This document shows, piece after piece, positions 59,237 to 64,000 of a stretch of 64,000 nt of DNA. The notes under the pieces were generated by a model. That model worked only from the letters and a program-made list of their open reading frames with translations, did not search any database and was not told the DNA's origin. Source of the DNA: Rhodoferax fermentans. Its GTDB lineage: Bacteria > Pseudomonadota > Gammaproteobacteria > Burkholderiales > Burkholderiaceae_C. The DNA lies in assembly GCF_002017865.1 (NCBI RefSeq), contig NZ_MTJN01000002.1:3534001-3598000 (forward strand), in the 5' to 3' direction. The position numbers and the translations under genes are program-made. The stretch's first letter is position 1. The number at the start of each line of letters is the position of its first letter.

Positions 59237-60598
59237 TTACCGAGCCAGTTCGGGTGCTGCCCCGGTGAGGATGTCACACACCCCTTGCACAGTTTCGCGC
59301 AAGGCCAGTGCCCGCTGCGGGGTGGCGGGCAGCCCGCCAAAACGCACTTCGCCGTAGTTGTCGGCAGCGGCCCCCAGCCAGCGCCGTGCCAGCGGTGCCA
59401 AGCCGGGCGCGGTCAGCCAATGCTCACGCACCGACTGGCCCGGCTGCCTGGGGTGGCCATGGGCCTGTAAACACCAGCGCAAAGCACGTGCCGACAGCCA
59501 CATTGACGCCAGCGGGTACAGATGCGCCAGCAACCAGGCGCAGCCCAGTGTTGCCACCAAACCGACACGCCAGCGCCATCGCCACAGCAGGTAGGTGATC
59601 AACAAGGCGGCCAGCACCCAAGCCAGCAGGTGCCACAAGTTGATGCTGAACAAGGGCACCATCTCAGCCTGCATCGTGAACGACCCGCTCAACCCATCAC
59701 GCAGGGACTGCGCTGCATCCAGCAGCTTCTGCATCAAGCCGCGCTGCCAATCGGGGATAAAACCGTCGGACAAGGCGCGGCGCATGTCCTGCAATAGGAC
59801 GTCCCAGGGACTACCCGTATCGCCCAAAGCCCCACCTGAAACACCGCCCTGCCCTGGCCCCTGACCACCGCTGCCACCCTGGCCTAGGGTGGATAAGCCA
59901 TCCCCGGGACCCGCCGGTTGCGTGAACCGGCCCGGGGTGTCGGTACCCGGTGGCAAAAAACCAAAACCCAGCACCGTCGGGCGGGGTGCAAAGAAAAACA
60001 AGCCCACCGTCAGCAGCAGCGCCACCGCCATAAAAACCAGCGTCATCCCCCCCTTGACCCAGCGCGACAACTTGACACCCGCCGCGTGCTCCCAAGCCAA
60101 CGCCAGGCCACCCAACACCCAGGCGGGCCCCAGATAAAACCACAGCGTCCAGTCGGCGTTGCCATGGGTGCCAACCAGGAAGCTGACCACAAAAATGACC
60201 ATCAACGTCAGGTAAAAATCACGCCGGGTGCGCATCAACACCGCCCGCGCCCCCATGACGATCATCAGTGTCAGACCGGTCCAGCGCAGCAGGTTGAACA
60301 TCAGAAAACCCGGAAACAGCGCCAACACACCCCCCACCGCACCCATCAGCAGCCACAAGCCGCGCCCGGCCTGTGGCGAACGCAAAGCGTTGAGGGTGCC
60401 CGCTCCAAAACCCAGCAGCGCCCAGATCAGCCACAACGTGCCTTCGAGCGCAAAGTGGCCATAACGCCGATCCAGGTACGAAAAACCCAGCCCCACAAAC
60501 AGGTAACTCAAGCCCGTCAGCGCCACCACCGTGCGGCTGTTGAGCCGGGGCTCGGCCTCAGGCAACACCACACGGCCTCGGGTTGGGAGGCGGCTCAT
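59237..60598 (-). CDS. TgpA-like membrane protein lacking the transglutaminase core
   Basis: About 453 residues from ATG 60598. Six or seven N-terminal membrane segments, a Gly-rich periplasmic stretch (LGQGGSGGQGPGQGGVSGG), two more helices and a C-terminal DUF4129-like cytoplasmic tail (REHWLTAPGLAPLARRWLGA and YGEVRFGG). TgpA/DUF3488 proteins normally carry a Cys-His-Asp transglutaminase core between these parts; none is present here. Follows DUF58 and MoxR genes in one operon (ATGA overlap with DUF58). Confidence 0.7.
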   Translation of the reverse strand: MSRLPTRGRVVLPEAEPRLNSRTVVALTGLSYLFVGLGFSYLDRRYGHFALEGTLWLIWALLGFGAGTLNALRSPQAGRGLWLLMGAVGGVLALFPGFLMFNLLRWTGLTLMIVMGARAVLMRTRRDFYLTLMVIFVVSFLVGTHGNADWTLWFYLGPAWVLGGLALAWEHAAGVKLSRWVKGGMTLVFMAVALLLTVGLFFFAPRPTVLGFGFLPPGTDTPGRFTQPAGPGDGLSTLGQGGSGGQGPGQGGVSGGALGDTGSPWDVLLQDMRRALSDGFIPDWQRGLMQKLLDAAQSLRDGLSGSFTMQAEMVPLFSINLWHLLAWVLAALLITYLLWRWRWRVGLVATLGCAWLLAHLYPLASMWLSARALRWCLQAHGHPRQPGQSVREHWLTAPGLAPLARRWLGAAADNYGEVRFGGLPATPQRALALRETVQGVCDILTGAAPELAR

Positions 60599-61761
60599 GG
60601 CAGCTCCAGCAGCGTGGCAAAACCGGCCTGGTTCAGCGTGTGGGCCAGCTGGCGGGCCTGCTGCAGCTCCTGCGCTGGCGCCCGGCGCCCGACCGCGATA
60701 CAGGCCAGCACCCGGCAAGCCTGGTTGGCCAACACGGTCAGTGCGGCCAGCAGTTCCGGTGCGGCCTGGCTGCCACTCACCACCACAGCCACCTGTTCTC
60801 CGGGTGCAGTGTCCTGTGCCAGCCGGACCACGGCCTGGCTCAGGCTGGTGTCTGTGGGCAAGGCCTCGGCCAAGGCGCGACGCAGGCGCAGGCCGTCACG
60901 CAGCGGTGTTGGCTGGGTGTCGAGGTACAAGAACAGCTGTGCACCGTTGTTCAAGGCGGCCTCACCCACCCCGGCCGCCAGGCGCATGCTTTGTTCACCG
61001 GCGCTATCGGGTTCCCCCAGCGCCGGGGCGCGCGGCGCCTGGACCAGCAGCCGCAGCCGGATTGAGCCACTTTGCTGAAAGTGCTGGATCACCAGCTCAC
61101 CCACACGCGCCGAGGCGCGCCAGCTCACCCGACCCACCGGTTCACCCTGCTGGTAGGGGCGCAGCATGCCCAGCTCAAACGACTGGCCCAAACGCCGGGT
61201 GCTCAATTCACCCTGCGGGTCGTCGGTGACGTCCCAGGGCAGCGGCCAGTGCACCGGCTGTGGCTGGGGCAACACATATCGCGTGATCTCGGGCCGCTGC
61301 AGGCCGTGCCGGGCAGACACCAGGCCCAAAGGGAACCCGCTGGACAGCCGCACGGCGTTCAACTGGTACAAGCCACGGCAGGGAAAGCGCAACAGACCGC
61401 CCAGGTCCGGCAGATGCCCGGAGCGCAGCACCGGCACCGTCTGGCTCAGCACCACACGTTGTGAGGCCCAGACCCACTCGGTCTCTACCATCACCATAAA
61501 CGCCGGCCAGGGTGTGCTGCGCGCCAGGACCAGGTCCAGTGGACAAACCTCGCCCTCGGTGACCTCGGTGTTGGCCTTGGCGGACAGGCGCACCGTGGTG
61601 CCACGCAGCGACAACCAGGGCAAGCCAAAACCCAGCACCGTCACCACCACCAGAAACAGGAACATGGCGTAGACCATCGGGTCGTGGCGGTTGATGGCGG
61701 CCATCAGCAGCACCGCACACAGCGCCAGCAACACGCGCGACTTGCTGAGCCAGCTTTCCAT
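60595..61761 (-). CDS. DUF58 membrane protein
   Basis: 388 residues. Two close N-terminal helices (LLALCAVLLMAA and YAMFLFLVVVTVLGFGLPWL), then the DUF58 block: PYQQGEPVGRVSWRASARVGELVIQHF, and a vWA-like C-terminal part. It overlaps the TgpA-like gene by four bases and follows moxR by nine. This gene trio is widespread, and its function in the envelope is poorly defined. Confidence 0.88.
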   Translation of the reverse strand: MESWLSKSRVLLALCAVLLMAAINRHDPMVYAMFLFLVVVTVLGFGLPWLSLRGTTVRLSAKANTEVTEGEVCPLDLVLARSTPWPAFMVMVETEWVWASQRVVLSQTVPVLRSGHLPDLGGLLRFPCRGLYQLNAVRLSSGFPLGLVSARHGLQRPEITRYVLPQPQPVHWPLPWDVTDDPQGELSTRRLGQSFELGMLRPYQQGEPVGRVSWRASARVGELVIQHFQQSGSIRLRLLVQAPRAPALGEPDSAGEQSMRLAAGVGEAALNNGAQLFLYLDTQPTPLRDGLRLRRALAEALPTDTSLSQAVVRLAQDTAPGEQVAVVVSGSQAAPELLAALTVLANQACRVLACIAVGRRAPAQELQQARQLAHTLNQAGFATLLELP

Positions 61762-61770
61762 GACGCAGGC

Positions 61771-62733
61771 CTACTGCGGGGTGCGTTGGGACAACAAAAT
61801 GTCTTGAATCACAGCCTCTGCCGACTTCGGGGTGCTGCCCTGGTTCTGCAGAATGATGCGGTGCGCCAGCACCGGCACCGCCACCTCACGCACCACCGCC
61901 GGGTCAACATAAGAGCGCCCCCGCAGGCAGCTCAGCGCCCGCGCCATCCGTGCCAGCCCCAGCGTGCCACGCGGGCTGGCACCAAAACGGATGGCTGGGT
62001 GGCTGCGGGTGGCGGCCACAATGGCCGTCATGAAACGGGCAATTTCGGGGGTAACGGTGACATCGTGCGCACAAGCCACCAGCCGGGCAAAGTCCCCCAC
62101 AGCACACACCGGCTGCAAACGGGTGATCGGGTGCGAAAACTGCTGACTGGTGATCAGCCCGGCCTCGGTCTCGGCATCGGGGTAACCGAGTGACAGGCGG
62201 ATCAAAAAACGGTCCAGCTGCGCCTCGGGCAGCGGGTAGGTGCCCGCCATGTCAATCGGGTTCTGGGTGGCCAACACGGTGAACGGCGCCGGCAGTGCCA
62301 CCGTCTGGCCGTCCAGCGTGATCTGGCCCTCTTCCATACATTCCAGCAGCGCCGACTGGGCGCGTGGGTTGGCGCGGTTGATTTCATCAGCGAGCACGAT
62401 GTTGGCAAACACCGGCCCCGGGCGCAGCACAAAACTGCCATCTTTGGGGTTGTAGACCGGGCCGCCCACAATGTCCGAGGGCATCAAGTCGGCGGTGAAC
62501 TGGATGCGTTTGAACGACAGCCCAACCGACACCGCCAACGCCCGCGCCAGCATGGTTTTGCCGAGGCCGGGCACGTCTTCGATCAACACATGACCACCCG
62601 CCATGACAGCAGCCAGGGCCTGCTCCACCTGCAGGTGTTTGCCTTGTAAGACTTGCTCGACGTTGTGGACGATGGTGTGTGACAGGTTCGCTGCGTCTTT
62701 GGCCGACCAGACCGGCGCTTGTGATGTGCTCAA
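61771..62733 (-). CDS. MoxR-family AAA+ ATPase
   Basis: 320 residues. Walker A HVLIEDVPGLGKTMLARAL (near residue 50), Walker B NIVLADEINRANPRAQSALLE, sensor TQNPIDMAGTYPLPEAQLDRF. A cytoplasmic chaperone-type ATPase thought to act on vWA/DUF58 partners, and the DUF58 gene is directly downstream. Confidence 0.92.
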   Translation of the reverse strand: MSTSQAPVWSAKDAANLSHTIVHNVEQVLQGKHLQVEQALAAVMAGGHVLIEDVPGLGKTMLARALAVSVGLSFKRIQFTADLMPSDIVGGPVYNPKDGSFVLRPGPVFANIVLADEINRANPRAQSALLECMEEGQITLDGQTVALPAPFTVLATQNPIDMAGTYPLPEAQLDRFLIRLSLGYPDAETEAGLITSQQFSHPITRLQPVCAVGDFARLVACAHDVTVTPEIARFMTAIVAATRSHPAIRFGASPRGTLGLARMARALSCLRGRSYVDPAVVREVAVPVLAHRIILQNQGSTPKSAEAVIQDILLSQRTPQ

Positions 62734-62855
62734 TTGGCGTCCTCCCTTTTGGGAGAAATTCTAAGGGCAGCCAAAGAGCAGCCGGGTCGTGGCAAAACCA
62801 AGCGCTCAGCCCGTCCCTGAGACGCCAGACGCAGGCCCTTCAAGCACGGTTCAGC

Positions 62856-63323
62856 TCACACCGGCGGTCGCAGCGGCTGGTCTTCAAACTCGGTGTTCAG
62901 CACCACGGTGCTGGTGGTGCGGGCGACCCCGGGGATGGCCTTGATCTGGTAGAGCACGGCTTCGAGCTCGCGGGCCTGACTGGTGCGGATTTTGGCCAAA
63001 AAGTCATACTCACCGGCCACACTGTGCAACTCTTGCACCGCCGCTATTTCGCGCAAGCGTGGTGCCACTTCGCGGCAGTGGACACCCCCGTCGTTGCGAA
63101 TGGCCACAAAGGCGGTAAAACTCAAACCCACACTCTCTGGGTCCACACTGATGGAGAAGCGTCGGATCACGCCTCGCTCCAGCATCTTCTTCACCCGCTC
63201 GTGCACCGCCGCGGTGGACAAGCCAACATCAGCCCCCACGTCAGCGTAAGAACGTCGGCCATCCTCCCCAAGGGCCGTAATAATTCCTGCATCAATCGCG
63301 TCAATCTGAACATTTGTTTGCAT
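62856..63323 (-). CDS. Lrp/AsnC-family transcriptional regulator
   Basis: 155 residues from ATG 63323 (MQTNVQIDAIDAGIITAL). N-terminal HTH (RRSYADVGADVGLSTAAVHERVKKMLERG) and C-terminal RAM domain (VAGEYDFLAKIRTSQARELE). Divergent from an EamA transporter across an AT-rich gap, the usual arrangement for an amino-acid-sensing regulator of an exporter. Confidence 0.9.
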   Translation of the reverse strand: MQTNVQIDAIDAGIITALGEDGRRSYADVGADVGLSTAAVHERVKKMLERGVIRRFSISVDPESVGLSFTAFVAIRNDGGVHCREVAPRLREIAAVQELHSVAGEYDFLAKIRTSQARELEAVLYQIKAIPGVARTTSTVVLNTEFEDQPLRPPV

Positions 63324-63393
63324 GATGGTTATTTTTGTGTAATATCTACAAAATTGTTTCAATTGCCGAAAATTTTACGGCCCTCTCGACGAT

Positions 63394-64000
63394 ATGCCTA
63401 CCAACTTACACACATCCTTGCGCCAACCGCCTTTTTGGGCGCTGCTGACGGCTTTGTTGCTGGTTTACATCGTTTGGGGCACCACCTACTTTGCCACGGC
63501 CATCGCGTTGAAAAGCATGCCCGCCATCTGGATGAATGGGGCCCGTTTTGTGTTGGCTGGGGTGGTGATGCTGGCCTGGGGGCTGTGGCACGGCGAGAAG
63601 CTGCCCACCGCCCGGCAGTGGCGCAATGCGGCGCTGGTCGGTGGGCTGATGGTGTTTGGTGCGATGAACCTGGTGGTGTTTGCCCAAAAAAACGGCATCG
63701 GCTCCGGGCTGATGGCCACCGTGATCACCACCATGCCGATGTGGCTGGCCTTGTGGACCCGCTGGGGTGGTGAAAAAGTCCCCTACACCAGCTGGATCGG
63801 GCTGGCGCTGGGTGTGGCGGGTGCGGCCCTGTTGTCACTCGAAGGTGACTTTTCTGCCAACTGGTTGGGGGCGCTGGCCGCTTTTGCTGCGCCTCTATGC
63901 TGGAGCATGGGTTCCTACGCCTCGCGTCGGCTGGATTTGCCCAGTCCCGCCATGGCCGCCTCGTCGGAGTGGTTGGCAGGTGGGGCCATGGGTTTGTTGT
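63394..64000 (+). CDS. EamA/DMT-family transporter (3' partial)
   Basis: Reads open from ATG 63394 to the window end, 202 codons so far: PPFWALLTALLLVYIVWGTT is the first EamA helix, followed by four or more further helices, then a second repeat beginning at about 63860. YedA-like metabolite exporter. Divergent from, and probably controlled by, the Lrp-type regulator. AT-rich runs (AAAATTGTTTCAATT) lie in the shared upstream region. Confidence 0.85.
   Translation, partial: MPTNLHTSLRQPPFWALLTALLLVYIVWGTTYFATAIALKSMPAIWMNGARFVLAGVVMLAWGLWHGEKLPTARQWRNAALVGGLMVFGAMNLVVFAQKNGIGSGLMATVITTMPMWLALWTRWGGEKVPYTSWIGLALGVAGAALLSLEGDFSANWLGALAAFAAPLCWSMGSYASRRLDLPSPAMAASSEWLAGGAMGLL

Noticed and set aside
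1..64000. CRISPR array
   Set aside because: The repeated palindromes are dispersed over tens of kilobases and not spaced regularly; no cas genes.
1..64000. tRNA or rRNA genes
   Set aside because: No cloverleaf with intact T- and D-loop sequences was noticed in the intergenic regions, including those after glnS and around the accessory run; a covariance-model scan was not possible.

Overview
The window is GC-rich, densely coded chromosome of a betaproteobacterium, most likely order Burkholderiales, family Comamonadaceae (Rhodoferax/Polaromonas-like). This rests on gene content and style (acetoacetate-type CoA transferase, ETF-QO, Anbu proteasome cluster, DUF2934 protein, glycine-riboswitch-led gcvTHP). 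It also rests on a dispersed palindromic repeat of the form ATAGCTA-N-AGCCCTTAT..ATAAGGGCTAGAGGCCAATTT that I associate with this family from memory. No rRNA, tRNA, CRISPR array or complete insertion sequence was seen.

Layout. 1-6070: ribose uptake and catabolism operon rbsB(partial)-A-C-R-K-D. 6188-8973: MFS and MATE exporters. 8994-12059: LapA-like membrane protein, CoA transferase scoB/scoA with a divergent PAS-LuxR regulator, and a DUF2934 protein. 12140-14826: tightly overlapping minus-strand set (thioesterase, chorismate lyase, EamA transporter, SDR). 14960-17841: ETF-QO and small membrane or wall proteins. 17905-22902: tandem glycine riboswitch plus terminator driving gcvT, gcvH and gcvP. 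23031-24469: an EEP-family enzyme and a PIN/RHH toxin-antitoxin pair. 24607-30869: ProQ divergent from the Anbu cluster (ATP-grasp/alpha-E fusion, transglutaminase, Anbu peptidase), then a hydrolase. 30879-36213: uppP, a Lon-N protein, a P-loop protein, a DUF2157 protein and glnS.

36214-41324 is the accessory hot spot. Just after the 3' end of glnS lies an AT-rich two-gene cassette: a class I methyltransferase-like protein whose stop overlaps the start of a 547-residue reverse transcriptase (motif A FLDLKNYYASV, motif B SGIPIGTELS, motif C YVDD). Its base composition and codon use are unlike everything around it, and I recognise no described RT defence family with this partner. It is followed by a PLD-fold protein, a GIY-YIG/DUF4357 nuclease and a DUF4160/DUF2442 pair. 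This is the best candidate for an undescribed system.

41382-64000 returns to mostly core-like genes: DUF924, old yellow enzyme, uridine kinase, TerB, an MNT/HEPN toxin-antitoxin-like pair, SDR/LysR, a cold-shock/Excalibur fusion, an ECF42 sigma factor with its DGPF and VOC partner genes, a membrane-anchored Mrr-like endonuclease, DeoR/NUDIX, an M14 peptidase, DUF938, nitroreductase, a cation antiporter, a MoxR-DUF58-TgpA-like membrane operon, and Lrp/EamA (partial at the window end).

The palindromic repeat recurs at least 14 times between genes. One copy is read in frame inside the ATP-grasp gene, and two others supply the stop codon of a neighbouring gene, so it appears to have contributed to protein ends as well as spacers. 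Coordinates of starts are my choice from ribosome-binding sites and family alignments recalled from memory; no database search was run.
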